Positions 46,282 to 60,030 of a stretch of 64,000 nt of DNA are shown in pieces. The DNA is taken from positions 372,001 to 436,000 of the forward strand of contig JAPDOI010000373.1 in assembly GCA_029168955.1 (NCBI GenBank), in the 5' to 3' direction. Each line of letters starts with the position of its first letter. Positions within the stretch are counted from its first letter, which is position 1. The position numbers were made by a program, and so were the translations under genes. The DNA is from Aplectana chamaeleonis (lineage: Eukaryota; Nematoda; Chromadorea; Rhabditida; Cosmocercidae). The notes beneath the pieces were generated by a model. The model searched no databases. It was given only the letters and a program-made list of their open reading frames with translations, and was not told the DNA's origin.

Positions 46282-49200
46282 CACACGTTTTCTACGGCGT
46301 CCGGCGCACTCTGACTCGGGTCCCGCATACTTTCTATGGCGTCCGACGCGTTCCCACTGGGTCCCGCACACTTTCCATGGCGTCCGGCGCCCGCACACTT
46401 TCTACGGCGTCCTGCGCACTTTCGCTTGAGTCTCGCACACTTTCTACGGCGTCCAGCGCACTCTCATTCGGGACGAGCATACTTTCTATGGCGTCCGGTA
46501 CGTTCCCACTTGGGTCCCCCACACTTTCTATGGCGTCCGGCGCTCTACCACTTGGGTCAAGCACACTTTCTACGGCGTCCTGCACACTCTCACTTGGGTC
46601 CCGCACATTTTCTACTGCGTTCAGCGCACTCCCACTTGGGTCCCGCACACTTTCTACGGCGTCTGGCGCACTCTCACTCGGGTCCCGCACACTTCCTACG
46701 GCGTCCGGCGCACTCCCACTTGGATCCCGCACACTTCCTACGGCGTTGGGCGCACTCTCACTCGGGTCCCGCACACTTTCTATGGCGTCCGGCGCGCTCC
46801 CACTTGCATCCCGCACACTTCCTACGGCGTTCGGCGCACTCTCGCTCGGGTCCCGCACACATTCTACGGCGTCCTTCGCACTTTCAGTTGGGTCCCGCAC
46901 ACTTTCTACGGCATCCTGCACACTCTCACTTGGGTGCCGCACATTTCCTACGGCGTTCAGCGCACTCCCACTTGGGTCCCGCACACTTTCTACGGCGTCT
47001 GGCGCACTCTCACTCGGGTCCCGCACACTTCCTACGGCGTCCGGCGCAATCTCACTCGGGTCTCCTACGGCGTCTGGCCCACCCCCACTTGGGATCCACA
47101 CACTTTCTATGGCGTCCGGCGCTCTACCACTTGGGTCCATCACACTTTCTACGGCGTCCTGCACACTCTCACTTGGGTCCCGCACATTTCCTACGGCGTT
47201 CAGCGCACTCCCACTTGCATCCCGCACACTTCCTACGGCGTTCGGCGCACTCTCACTCGGGTCCCGCACACTTTCTATGGCGTCCGGCGCACTCCCACTT
47301 GGGTCCCGTACACTTTCTATGGCGTCCTGCGCACTCCCACTTGCACCCCGCACACTCACTACGGCGTTCGGCGCACTCTCACTCGGGTCCCGCACACACT
47401 CTACGGCGTCTTTCGCTCTTTCAGTTGGGTCCCGCACACTTTTTACGGCGCCCTGCGCCCTTTCGGTTAGTCTCGCACACTTTCTACGGCGTCCAGCGCA
47501 CTCTCATTCGGGACGCGCACACCTTCTACGTCATCCGGCGCTCTCCCACTGGGTCCCGCACACTTTCTACGGCGTCTGGCGCACTCTCACTCGGGTCCCG
47601 CACACTTCCTACGGCGTCCGGCGCACTCCCACTCGGGACCCGCTTACCTTCTACGGCGTCCTGCTCACTCCCACTTGGATCCCGCACACTTCCTACGGCG
47701 TTCGGCGCACTCTCACTCGGGTCCCGCACACTTTCTATGGCGTCCTGCACACTCTCACTCGGGTCCCGCACACTTTCTACGGCGTCCAGCGCACTCTCAT
47801 TCGGGTCCCGCATACTTTCTATGGCGTCCGGCGCGTTCCCACTTGGGTCCCGTACACTTTCTATGGCGTCCGGCGCTCTACCACTTGGGTCCCGCACACT
47901 TTCTACGGCGTCCTGCACACTCTCACTTGGGTCCCGCACATTTCCTTCGGCGTTCAGCGCACTCCCACTTGGGTCCCGCACACTTCCTACGGCGTTCGGC
48001 GCACTCTCACTCGGGTCCCGCACACTTTCTATGGCGTCCGGCGCACTCCCACTTGGGTCCCGTACACTTTCTATGGCGTCCTGCGCACTCCCACTTGCAC
48101 CCCGCACACTCACTACGGCGTTCGGCGCACTCTCACTCGGGTCCCGCACACATTCTACGGCGTCCTTCGCACTTTCAGTTGGGTCCCGCACACTTTCTAC
48201 GGCGTCCTGCGCACTTTCGGTTAGTCTCGCACACTTTCTACGGCGTCCAGCGCACTCTCATTCGGGACGCGCACACCTTCTACGTCATCCGGCGCTCTCC
48301 CACTGGGTCCCGCACACTTTCTACGGCGTCTGGCGCACTCTCACTCGGGTCCCGCACACTTCCTACGGCGTCCGGCGCACTCCCACTCGGGACCCGCTTA
48401 CTTTCTACGGCGTCCTGCTCACTCCCACTTGGATCCCGCACACTTCCTACGGCGTTCGGCGCACTCTCACTTGGGTCCCGCACACTTTCTACGGCGTCCT
48501 GCTCACTCCCACTTGGATTCCGCACACTTCCTACGGCGTTCGGCGCACTCTCACTCGGGTCCCGCACACTTTCTATGGCGTCCGGTGCGTTCCCACTTGG
48601 GTCCCGCACACTTTCTATGGCGTCCGGCGCTCTACCACTTGGGTCCCGCACACTTTCTACGGCGTCCTGCACACTCCCACTTGGATCCCGCACACTTCCT
48701 ACGGCGTTCGGCGCACTCCCACTTGGGTCCCGCACATTTCCTACGGCGTTCAGCGCACTCCCACTTGGGTCCCGCACACTTTCTACGGCGTCTGGCGCAC
48801 TCTCACTTGGGTCCCGCACACTTTCTACGGCGTCCTGCTCACTCCCACTTGGATTCCGCACACTTCCTACGGCGTTCGGCGCACTCTCACTCGGGTCCCG
48901 CACACTTTCTACGGCGTCCGGCGCACTCCCACTTGGGTCCCGCACATTTCCTACGGCGTTCAGCGCACTCCCACTTGGGTCCCGCACACTTTCTACGGCG
49001 TCTGGCGCACTCTCACTCGGGTCCCGCACACTTCCTACGGCGTTCGGCGCACTTTCACTTGGGTCCCGCTTACTTTCTACGGCGTCCGTCGCACTCCCAC
49101 TTGGGTCCAGCGCACTTTCCATGGCGTCCGGCGCTCCCCAATTGGATCCCGCACACTTTCTACGACGTCTGGCGCACTCTCTCTTGGGTCTCGCATACTT

Positions 49201-49890
49201 TCTATGGCGTCCGGCGCGTTCCCACTTGGGTCCCGCACACTTTCTATGGCGTCCTGCGCACTCCCACTTGGGTCCCGCACACTTTCTACGGCGTCTGGCG
49301 CACTCTCACTCGGGTCCCGCACACTTTCTTCGGCGTCCTGCGCACTTTCACTTGGGTCCCGCTTACTTTCTACGGCGTCCGTCGCACTCCCACTTGGGTC
49401 CAGCACACTTTCCATGGCGTCCGGCGCACTCCCACTTGGGTTCCGCACACTTTCTATGGCGTCCTGCACACTCTCACTCGGGTCCCGCACACTTCCTACG
49501 GCGTTCGGCGCACTCTCACTCGGGTCCCGCTTACTTTCTACGGCGTCCGTCGCACTCCCACTTGGGTCCAGCACACTTTCCATGGCGTCCGGCGCTCCCC
49601 CAATTGGATCCCGCTCACTTTCTACGGCGTCTGGCGCACTCTCTCTTGGGTCCCCCACATTTTATACGGCGTCCGGCGCACTGTCCCTCGGGCCCCGCAC
49701 ACTTCCTACGGTGCACTCCCTTTGATATCGCACGCTGTCTACGTCGTCATGCGCAGCACCACTTGGGTCCCACACACTTACTACGGCGTCAGGCGCACTA
49801 CCACTGGGTCCCGCACACTTTCTACGGCTTTTTGCGAAATCATACTTAGGACCCACACACTTTCTACGGCGTTCTGCGCGCTCTTGAGCC
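46282..49890 (-). repeat. 42-bp minisatellite array B, about 86 units
   Basis: Unit on the + strand CGCACACTTTCTACGGCGTC then CGGCGCACTCCCACTTGGGTCC. Its reverse complement lines up with the array A unit (GGACCCAA.TGGGAGTGC and ACGCCG). Variants include GCACTCTCACTCGGG and GTCCTGC or GTTCGGC halves. Larger blocks are duplicated: a distinctive CGCACACCTTCTACGTCATC variant recurs at 47515 and 48270, about 18 units apart. All three + frames and at least one - frame are open over long stretches. Confidence 0.95.
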
Positions 49891-49963
49891 CATACCCGTA
49901 TGGTCGCCCGTCTTGAAAGTCAAGCCGAATAAACGGTTAAACAAACACACAGAGAAACGCACA

Positions 49964-50258
49964 CATACATACATACATACATACATACATACATACATAC
50001 ATACATACATACATACATACATACATACATACATACATACATACATACATACATACATACATACATACATACATACATACATACATACATACATACATAC
50101 ATACATACATACATACATACATACATACATACATACATACATACATACATACATACATACATACATACATACATACATACATACATACATGCATACATAC
50201 ATACATACATACATACATACATACATACATACATACATACATACATACATACATACAT

Positions 50259-50307
<49 letters not shown>
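49964..50307. repeat. (CATA)n then (AC)n microsatellite
   Basis: About 310 bp of CATA with one TGCA interruption near 50190, followed by about 30 bp of AC. It lies right after array B. Confidence 0.97.
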
Positions 50308-50309
<2 letters not shown>

Positions 50310-50895
50310 TTTACCAAAATATATCGCTCCAGCCGCGAAGCGGCTGGAGAGGTTTGGTTTTGCCTAGGCCTTGTGATCACTTAGAATTTTATAAAATAGT
50401 TTATAGAATCTTTGAAACAAAATTTCTGAAGATTTCCTTCTGGATATAAGCGAAGGGGTCCAGAAGACACCTGCTGTCCGAATTTCAGCAAAATCGCTTC
50501 ACAAATAACAAAGTTGTGAGCCCGAAAGCTTAAGAAAATTTCATGGTGTGCGCCGTAGGCCGTGAGCCGTAGGCCGTGGGCCGTAGGCCGTGGGCCGTCA
50601 CGCTTTTCAGTCCTCACTGCTATATATAGTAGGATTCTCTCGTTCAGCAGTACATCATCATTTGAAGTACATGTGATGGAGAGGAGACTGAGAAATGGAA
50701 GAACATGTTCCCCCCATTTGAGGTACGTTTCCATCAGAACGGCGTGCACTTGCTACGGGCTGCCCCCAGCACAAACTTGAGTGTTCAAAAATGGCCTGTT
50801 CAGGATTGTGGGGAAGGTGAAAAGGAACGATTTGAAGTTTGATGAATTTCCTTAACTCACATGGATTGATCAAAAACTGCAAATAATGCTATTTT
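50308..50895. other. Repeat-derived flank
   Basis: Contains the palindrome CAGCCGCGAAGCGGCTG at 50331, a segment shared with 31537-31566, and three direct CCGTGGGCCGTAGG-type 14-bp units at 50555-50598. No gene recognised. Confidence 0.5.
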
Positions 50896-51165
50896 TCTTG
50901 AATTTCAGAAATTTAAACATTTTCAGCCCAAACTTTGTCCAGGCGTGTTAGTTAGGGCGCTGAGAACGAATATAAGGTCCATTCTGGTTTCTCAGAAGAT
51001 TACTGTAAGTTACATTAACAAAAACATGATTTGTCTACAGTAACCTACCACAGTCTTCCGAAAAACTAAAATTAGACCTTTTTTCAGCGCCCCTAATTAC
51101 CACCTGGTCGAAGTTTGGGCTGAAAATGCTCGACGAATTTCTAAAATTCAGAAAAATGACATTTT
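50896..51165. mobile_element. Foldback of the GTGCTGAACACGAAT family
   Basis: AAACATTTTCAGCCCAAACT at the left pairs with AGTTTGGGCTGAAAATG at the right; TTAGGGCGCTGAGAACG pairs imperfectly with the CAGCGCCCCTAA side. Confidence 0.65.
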
Positions 51166-51348
51166 TGTAGTTTTCGTTCTATACAGGTTATTTAAGGAAT
51201 TTAAACGAACTTCAAATTGTTTTTTTATCTCCCCCACAACATTCAACACATTTTTTTGAAACTCCAGTTTGCGCTGGGATCAGCCCCTAGTTAGTGCGTA
51301 TATTCAAGAGGGAGGGTTGAAAACTAGTGCTATCATAAGTACACTGCT

Positions 51349-51949
51349 TTAGGCCCCGGTCATAGTTGGATGAGCCGACGTCTCCAGCCCGGTCGATACA
51401 CACAGAATGCATTGGAAATGGGATGCAAAAATCGTTCGGTGTATCCCCCCCCCCGCACCCCCCAACACCCATCCGGTCGATACGTATGAACAACATGGTG
51501 AGGTGAAGCTGAGAAAATCACTCGGTGTATCCCCCGCACCCCCGGTCGATACTTATGTTTAAAATGATGGAGTGAGGTTGAGAAAATCACTCAATGTATC
51601 CGACGCGGTCGATATCCATGCAATACGTGGATGACGGCGGATTAGAAAATCACCGGGTGGGCGGGCCTATGATAAAACATTGCGTATCACTGGAAAGCTA
51701 ACCTTACTGCTACCTCCGTTACTTCACCATACTCTCCTTCACTATTTCTCTAAACAGGTGCAATCCTGTCGGCCACGTAATCATCGTCATATCTAGTTGG
51801 ATACATCGAGTGATTTTCTCAACCTCACTCCATCATTTTAAACATACGTGTCGACCGGGGTGGTGTTGGGGGATGTTGGGGGGTGCGGGGGGGTGTTGGG
51901 GGGTGCGGGGGATACAGATGCAAATAGCACCAACTCTGACCGGGGCCTT
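51349..51949. mobile_element. Foldback MITE with TTAGGCCCCGGTCA termini
   Basis: Left end TTAGGCCCCGGTCATAGTTGG, right end CCAACTCTGACCGGGGCC then TTA. Interior units CGGTCGATAC and GAGAAAATCACTCGGTGTAT recur several times, and C-rich/G-rich tracts face each other. A second copy starts at 63678. It directly abuts the next foldback at 51950. Confidence 0.75.
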
Positions 51950-53034
51950 ACAAGGGAACCACAATAAGTCATAGTGACCATTCCAGATAAAATGTACTTT
52001 TCTAGAACCATTTTTGGACGAAAAGTCCGAATATGCCTATCGCAGCTGCCTAGACCCACTCTGAAAAAAGTTATGAGCGTTTTTGAAGCCTCGCGGCAAG
52101 GTAAGGGTACCCCCCAGGGAATTTTTAGGGTGTTTTTAAATTTTTCTCCGGATTTTGCTAAAAACATGTACGTATAGGTAATCTGGGGTGCTGAACACGA
52201 ATCTGGGGTTCGCTTCTAAAAATTTTGAGGTTTACTGTAGGTTACGGAAGGTAACATGCCATTTAGAGGGCAAAACCTACCTCAATATTCCGATAATCGA
52301 CAAATGGACATCGAATTCGTATCTAGCACCCCAAATAATCCCCACATAGAAACTTTGAGACAAATCTGAGACTTCGACCAAACTACCGTATACCCACCGT
52401 AATCTACCGCAAGCTGACAAAAATCGATAAACTGACATCAGATTCGTGTTCAGCACTCCAGATAACCCCCACAGGAACGATTTGAGCTACATCTGTCGTC
52501 ACATTCCGGAAATCATCAAAAGTTGATTTTGCCGTCAATTTTCTCTGCCAGTGGGAAGCTTTGAACAATTATAGTCGAAAACTTCCGAAAAACGACAAAT
52601 GAACCTCAGATTCGTGATCAGCACCCCAACAAACCCCCCAGGACGAATTTTTAGTCGAATCTGGAAAATTTTTCTAAAACGCTTCGAGAGCCCTCTAATT
52701 GGTATAAATAAACGCCCAACCGAAAATCCGTACAAGTCCAAAACGCTAATAGTCTGCGCAAAGTTTGGAAAATGTTCCTTCACCCAAACTTCGCTTAGTG
52801 GGGTAGTTTTGGGCGCTGAACACGATTATCAGGTCCGTTTCCGGAATTGCGTAAAAATAATGCGCTTTTTGGAGGGTACAATAGGTACGAAAATCACAGA
52901 AAAAACGCTCATAACTTTTTTCAGAGTGGGTCTAGGCAGCTGCGATGGGCATATTCGGACTGTTCGTCCAAAAATGGTTCTAAGAAAGTACATTTCATTT
53001 GGAATGGTCACTATGACTAATTGTGGTTTCCTAG
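51950..53034. mobile_element. Foldback element with GTGCTGAACACGAAT-type interior, copy 2
   Basis: Arms match those at 19450-20214 (CAAGGGAACCACAATAAGTC ... GACTAATTGTGGTTTCCTAG). The interior has about five degenerate units of roughly 100 bp with GGTGCTGAACACGAATCTGG-like cores (near 52180, 52310, 52445, 52612 and 52805). It is longer than copy 1 because it has more units. Confidence 0.8.
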
Positions 53035-53335
53035 TTAGAGGTTTACACTCTTCAAAAGGATAGATAGAAACTGTTGGAAAGTATGGATGAGTCAGAATGC
53101 GGGAGAAGTTGACTATTGGAAGAGCGCTAGAATCTTTCAATAATAGCTGGGCTCTTACTGTCGGCAACTGCGAATTCGACGAACGTTCATTTGAATCATG
53201 TAAACAGACAAAATGATACCGCATTGATAGAGGAACGAGTACAAAGGCTCAATCTTGGGACGGGGGGACACCCAAGATTTTTGATAGAACTGAAGAGGAA
53301 CTTTGATAAAATATACTTGATACTGCTACATATTG

Positions 53336-53651
<316 letters not shown>

Positions 53652-53699
53652 TCCGGTGAAACTTTTGAATGATATGAAACGGTTGGCCAGTAGAGAGAA

Positions 53700-54439
53700 A
53701 CTAGCGAGGCCTAGCGAAGTTTTCGCTCACAGAAACTTTTGCGTGAGCCAACTAACTGAGACGGATTAGTTTGTTAAAACGGTGGTGACTGACTTCCGTC
53801 TACCGGAAAGTTGCTGTACGTATGGACTCTCCTGAGCAGAGCAGGGTGCCGTACATTTACAGCAGGCCGTGGGGGTATCAAAATGTGGGATCATAAAGCA
53901 AAACATAAGAAGCCAGCGGTAAATCGTCGGTTGCTACCGGCACAAAATTCACAACCCCTTCTGTACTTCCTTCCCTTACGTCGCTACCCACTGCCCTTTC
54001 TTCCAATTTGTAAAGTTCACAAGCGATTATTCTCGCTTTACCGTCTCTATCATGATAAGGAAAAACGCATTCGCATATTATATGATGTTTCCCTAGTTGA
54101 CCAACATCATGCCCTTGTTCTCAATGAATGAAATTAGTAGGTGGTTGTTTATGTTTTTGTAGTGCAGATAAGCTCAGACTTGCAACAGATATAAAACTGG
54201 TTTTTGGAAGTTAGGGATTCGAAATGACTGAGCGGTTGCAATGAGTGGCGAACATAGAAGGTGCGGAAGTGGAGCTGCTGCTTGTATCCTGAAACTAGCA
54301 AAAAAATGTCGCAGGAGTTCTGCGTCAATCTCAGAACGCGTCGCACGCTCCTCAAGATTCATGTTTTCCTATCTATTTATTCTCCACAAAAGGTTAAGAT
54401 TAAGAATTAAATAATTGAAAAACCTTTTTTCAAATTCTA
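53700..54439. other. Unassigned stretch before array C
   Basis: No gene recognised. ORFs at 53811-54131 and 54149-54362 have no family resemblance. Around 53960-54060 there is weak similarity to 45880-45995 upstream of array B (both end TCATGATAAGGA), hinting at a shared flank of the - oriented arrays. Confidence 0.35.
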
Positions 54440-57400
54440 CACTCTTGGTGACGTCCTGCACACTCCCACTGCGGTCCTGCTAACTTTTGATGACCTGCAC
54501 ACTCCCACTCGGGACCTGTGCATTTTCTATGACGCCCTCCACACTCCAACTCCTTGGGACCTGCGCAATCTCTATGACGTGCTGCACATTCCCGTTAGGG
54601 TTCTTCACACTTTCTATGACGCCCTGCACGCTACCATTTAGGTCCTGCACACTTTCTATGACGTCCTGCACTCTTCCGCTGGGGTCCTGCACATTCCTAC
54701 TTAGGACCTGCGCACTTTCTATGACGTCCTGCACACTCCGATTAGGGTCCTGCACACTTTCTATGAGGTCCTGCACACTACGAATAGGGTCCTGCACACT
54801 TTCTATGACGCCCTGCACACTCCCACTGGGGTCCTATACATTCCTACTTAGGACCTGCGCACTTTCTATGACGTCCTGCACACTCCGATTAAGGTCCTGC
54901 ACATTTTCTATGACGCCCTGCACACTCCCACTGAGGTCCTGCACACTTTCTATGACGTCCTGCACTCTTCCGCTGGGGTCCTGCACATTGCTACTTAGGA
55001 CCTGCGCACTTTTTATGACGTCCTGCACACTCCGATTAGGGTCCTGCACACTTTCTATGATGTCCTGCACACTACGAATAGGGTCCTGCACACTTTCTAT
55101 GACGCCCTGCACACTCCCACTGGGGTCCTGCACACTTTCTATGACGTCCTGCACACTCCGATTAAGGTCCTGCACATTTTCTATGACGCCCTGCACACTC
55201 CCACTGAGGTCCTGCACACTTTCTATGACGTCCTGCACTCTTCCGCTGGGGTCCTGCACATTGCTACTTAGGACCTGCGCACTTTTTATGACGTCCTGCA
55301 CACTCCGATTAGGATCCTGCACACTTTCTATGACGTCCTGCACACTCCGATTAGGGTCCTGCACACTTTATATGAGGCCCTGCACACTCCCACTGGGGTC
55401 CTATACATTCCTACTTAGGACCTGCGCACTTTCTATGACGTCCTGCACACTCCGATTAAGGTCCCGCACATTTTCTATTACGCCCTGCACACTCCCACTG
55501 AGGTCCTGCACACTTTCTATGACGTCCTGCACTCTTCCGCTGGGGTCCTGCACATTGCTACTTAGGACCTGCGCACTTTTTATGACGTCCTGCACACTCC
55601 GATTAGGATCCTGCACACTTTATATGACGTCCTGCACACTCCGATTAGGGTCCTGCACACTTTCTGTGACGCCCTGCACACTTTCTATGACGCCCTGCAC
55701 ACTCCGATTAAGGTCCTGCACATTTTCTATGACGCCCTGCACACTCCCACTGAGGTCCTGCACACTTTCTATGACGTCCTGCACTCTTCCGCTGGGGTCC
55801 TGCACATTGTTACTTAGGACCTGCGCACTTTTTATGACGTCCTGCACACTCCGATTAGGATCCTGCCCACTTTCTCTGCCGTCCTCCACCCTCCGATTAG
55901 GGTCCTGCCCACTTTCTATGACGCCCTGCACACTCCCACTGGGGTCCTGCACACTTTCTATGACGTCCTGCACACTCCGATTAGGGTCCTGCACACTTTC
56001 TATGACGTTCTGCACACTCCGATTAGGGTCCTGCACATTTTCTAAAAATGTCCTGCACACTACCAATAGGGTCCTGCACACTTTCTATGACACCCTGCAC
56101 ACTCCCACTGGGGTCCTGTACATTCCTACCAGGACCTGCGCACTTTCTATGACGTCCTGCCCACTCCGATTAGGGTCCTGCACACTTTCTATGACGCCCT
56201 GCACACTCCCACTGAGGTCCTGCACACTTTCTATGACGTCCTGCACACTTCCGCTGGGGTCCTACACATTCCTACTTAGGACCTGCGCACTTTCTATGAC
56301 GTCCTGTACATTCCTACTTAGGACCTGCACACTTTCTATGACGTCCTGCACACTCCGATTAGGGTCCTGCACACTTTCTATGACGCCCTGCACACTCCTA
56401 CTGGGGTCCTGCGCACTTTCTATGACGTCCTGCACACTTCCGCTGGGGTCCTGCACATTCCTACTTAGGACCTGCGCACTTTCTATGACGTCCTGTACAT
56501 TCCTACTTAGGACCTGCACACTTTCTATGACGTCCTGCACATTCCTACTTAGGACCTGCGCACTTTCTATGACGTCTTGTACATTCCTACTTAGGACCTG
56601 CGCACTTTCTATGACGTCCTGCACACTCCGATTAGGGTCCTGCACACTTACTATGACGTCTTGCACATTCCTACTTAGGACCTGCGCACTTTCTTTGACG
56701 TCCTGCACACTCCGATTAGGGTCCTGCACACTTTCTATGACGTCCTGCACACTCCGATTAGGGTCCTGCACACTTTCTATGACGCCCTGCACACTCCCAC
56801 TGGGGTCCTGCACACTTTCTATGACGTCCTGCACACTCCGATTAGGGTCCTGCACACTTTCTATGACGTCCTGCACACTCCGATTAGGGTCCTGCACATT
56901 TTCTAAAAATGTCCTGCACACTACCAATAGGGTCCTGCACACTTTCTATGACACCCTGCACACTCCCACTGGGGTCCTGTACATTCCTAATTAGGACCTG
57001 CGCACTTTCTATGACGTCCTGCCCACTCCGATTAGGGTCCTGCACACTTTCTATGACGCCCTGCACACTCCCACTGAGGTCCTGCACACTTTCTATGACG
57101 TTCTGCACACTTTCGCTGGGGTCCTGCACATTCCTACTTAGGACCTGCGCACTTTCTATGACGTCCTGTACATTCCTACTTAGGACCTGCACACTTTCTA
57201 TGACGTCCTGCACACTCCGATTAGGGTCCTGCACACTTTCTATGACGCCCTGCACACTCCCACTGGGGTCCTGTACATTCCTACTTAGGACCTGCGCACT
57301 TTCTATGACGTCCTGCACACTCCGATTAGGGTCCTGCACACTTTCTATGACGTCCTGCACACTCCGATTAGGGTCCTGCACACTTTCTATGACGCCCTGC

Positions 57401-58600
57401 ACACTCCCACTGGGGTCCTGCACACTTTCTATGACGTCCTGCACACTCCGATTAGGGTCCTGCACACTTTCTATGACGTTCTGCACACTCCGATTAGGGT
57501 CCTGCACATTTTCTAAAAACGTCCTGCACACTACCAATAGGGTCCTGCACACTTTCTATGACACCCTGCACACTCCCACTGGGGTCCTGTACATTCCTAA
57601 TTAGGACCTGCGCACTTTCTATGACGTCCTGCCCACTCCGATTAGGGTCCTGCACACTTTCTATGACGCCCTGCACACTCCCACTGAGGTCCTGCACACT
57701 TTCTATGACGTTCTGCACACTTCCGCTGGGGTCCTGCACATTCCTACTAAGGACCTGCGCACTTTCTATGACGTCCTGTACATTCCTACTTAGGACCTGC
57801 ACACTTTCTATGACGTCCTGCACACTCCGATTAGGGTCCTGCACACTTTCTATGACGCCCTGCACACTCCTACTGGGGTCCTGCGCACTTTCTATGACGT
57901 CCTGCACACTTCCGCTGGGGTCCTGCACATTCCTACTTAGGACCTGCGCACTTTCTATGACGTCCTGTACATTCCTACTTAGGACCTGCACACTTTCTAT
58001 GACGTCCTGCACATTCCTACTTAGGACCTGCGCACTTTCTATGACGTCTTGTACATTCCTACTTAGGACCTGCGCACTTTCTATGACGTCCTGCACACTC
58101 CGATTAGGGTCCTGCACACTTACTATGACGTCTTGCACACTCCCACTGGGGTCCTGTACATTCCTACTTAGGACCTGCGCACTTTCTATGACGTCCTGCT
58201 CACTCCGATTAGGGTCCTGCACACTTTCTATGACGCCCTGCACACTCCCACTGAGGTCCTGCGCACTTTCTATGACGTCCTGCACACTTCCGCTGGGGTC
58301 CTGCACATTCCTACTTAGGACCTGCGCACTTTCTATGACGTCCTGTACATTCCTACTTAGGACCTGCACACTTTCTATGACGTCCTGTACATTCCTACTT
58401 AGGACCTGCACACTTTCTATGACGTCCTGCATATTCCTACTTAGGACCTGCGCACTTTCTATGACGTCCTGTACATTCCTACTTAGGACCTGCGCACTTT
58501 CTATGACGTCCTGCACACTCCGATTAGGGTCCTGCACACTTACTATGACGTCTTGCACAACCTCACTGGGGTCCTGCACACCTTTTATGACGCCCTGCAT
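54440..58600 (-). repeat. 42-bp minisatellite array C, about 99 units
   Basis: Main unit CTGCACACTTTCTATGACGT then CCTGCACACTCCGATTAGGGTC, with a second half-type CTGCACATTCCTACTTAGGA. Both halves start CTGCACACT and are 21 bp, so the 42-bp unit is a dimer. The reverse complement matches arrays A and D (GGACCC..T.GGAGTG). Longer higher-order blocks repeat: a TTTTCTAAAAATGTCCTGC-like variant recurs near 56037, 56897 and 57512. ORFs of 835 and 422 codons are by-products. Confidence 0.95.
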
Positions 58601-58804
58601 TTTTTGCATCGCTAGACGACTCGCAGAAGTTATCATGACCCACGGCCAAATGTGCGCTCCACGGACAAACTCGGTTGCCCCGAGGCACGCAAGAGGTGAC
58701 TCGGGCTGATTTTTTGGTAATCGATAAATGTCGCACCCACCTAAATGTTGGTACCATTTCATACAAGTTTTGATGGGCCATTCCTAAGATATCCGGGACA
58801 CATG
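58601..58804. other. Flank between array C and (CA)n
   Basis: About 200 bp of single-copy-looking DNA. By position it corresponds to the second leader of arrays A and D in reverse, but I find little sequence match. Confidence 0.35.
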
Positions 58805-59256
<452 letters not shown>

Positions 59257-60030
59257 AGGGTCCGACTGGAAGTGTGCCAAACGCCACAAAACGTGTGTGG
59301 GATCCGATTGAAAGTGCGCCAAGCGCCAGAGAACGTGCGCGGGACCCGAATGAAATTGCGCCAAGCGTCAGGAAACGTGCGCGGGACCCGAATGAAATTG
59401 CGCCGAGCGCCGGGGAACGTGTTCGGGACCTAACTAGGAGTGCGCCAAGGGCCGGGAAAAGTGGGCAGGATCTAACTGGGAGCACGCCAAGCGCCGGAGA
59501 ACGTGTGTGGGACCTGACTGGAAGTGTGCCAAGCGACGGGGAACGTGTGCGGCACCCCAATTAAAAAGCGCCGAGCGCCGGAGAAAAAGGACGGGACCCA
59601 ACTGGGAGCGCGCCAAGGGCCGGGGAAAGTGGGTGGGATCTAACTGGGAGCACGCCAAGTGCCGGAGAACGTGTGTGGGACCTGACTGGAAGTGTGCCAA
59701 GCGACGGGGAACGTGTGCGGGACCCCAATTAAAAAGCGCCGAGCGCCGGAGAAAAAGGACGGGACTCAACTGGGAGCGCGCCAAGGGCCGGGGAAAGTGG
59801 GCGGGATCTAACTGGGAGCACGCCAAGCGCCGGAGAACGTGTGCGGGACCCAACTGGGAGTGCGCCAAGCGCCGAGGAAAGCGTGATGGACCCAACTGGG
59901 AGTGCACCAAGCACCGGGGAAAATGTGTGGGACTCGACTGGAAAAGCGCCAGCACCGGACAAAGAGGGCGGGACCCAACTGGGAGTACGCCAAGCGTTAA
60001 GGATCGTGTGTTTGACCCATGTGGGAGGAC
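59257..60030 (+). repeat. 42-bp minisatellite array D, about 18 units
   Basis: Unit GGACCCAACTGGGAGTGCGC then CAAGCGCCGGAGAACGTGTGC, same orientation as array A. Two consecutive blocks of about 210 bp (from 59500 and 59680) are near-identical, a local higher-order repeat. Confidence 0.93.

Noticed and set aside
46336..49849. ORFs of 1129, 724, 615 and 495 codons on the + strand and 367 and 280 codons on the - strand
   Set aside because: All are by-products of the 42-bp minisatellite: several frames and both strands are open at once, and the frame changes within single ORFs.
46282..49890. CRISPR-like periodic repeats
   Set aside because: Units are contiguous 42-bp tandem repeats without unique spacers, and the genome is eukaryotic.
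54487..58762. ORFs of 835, 422 and 383 codons with CTLPLGSCTLSMTS- or QDVIESVQDPNRS-type periods
   Set aside because: Same reason: 42-bp repeat translated in several frames. No start context, splice signals or frame conservation.
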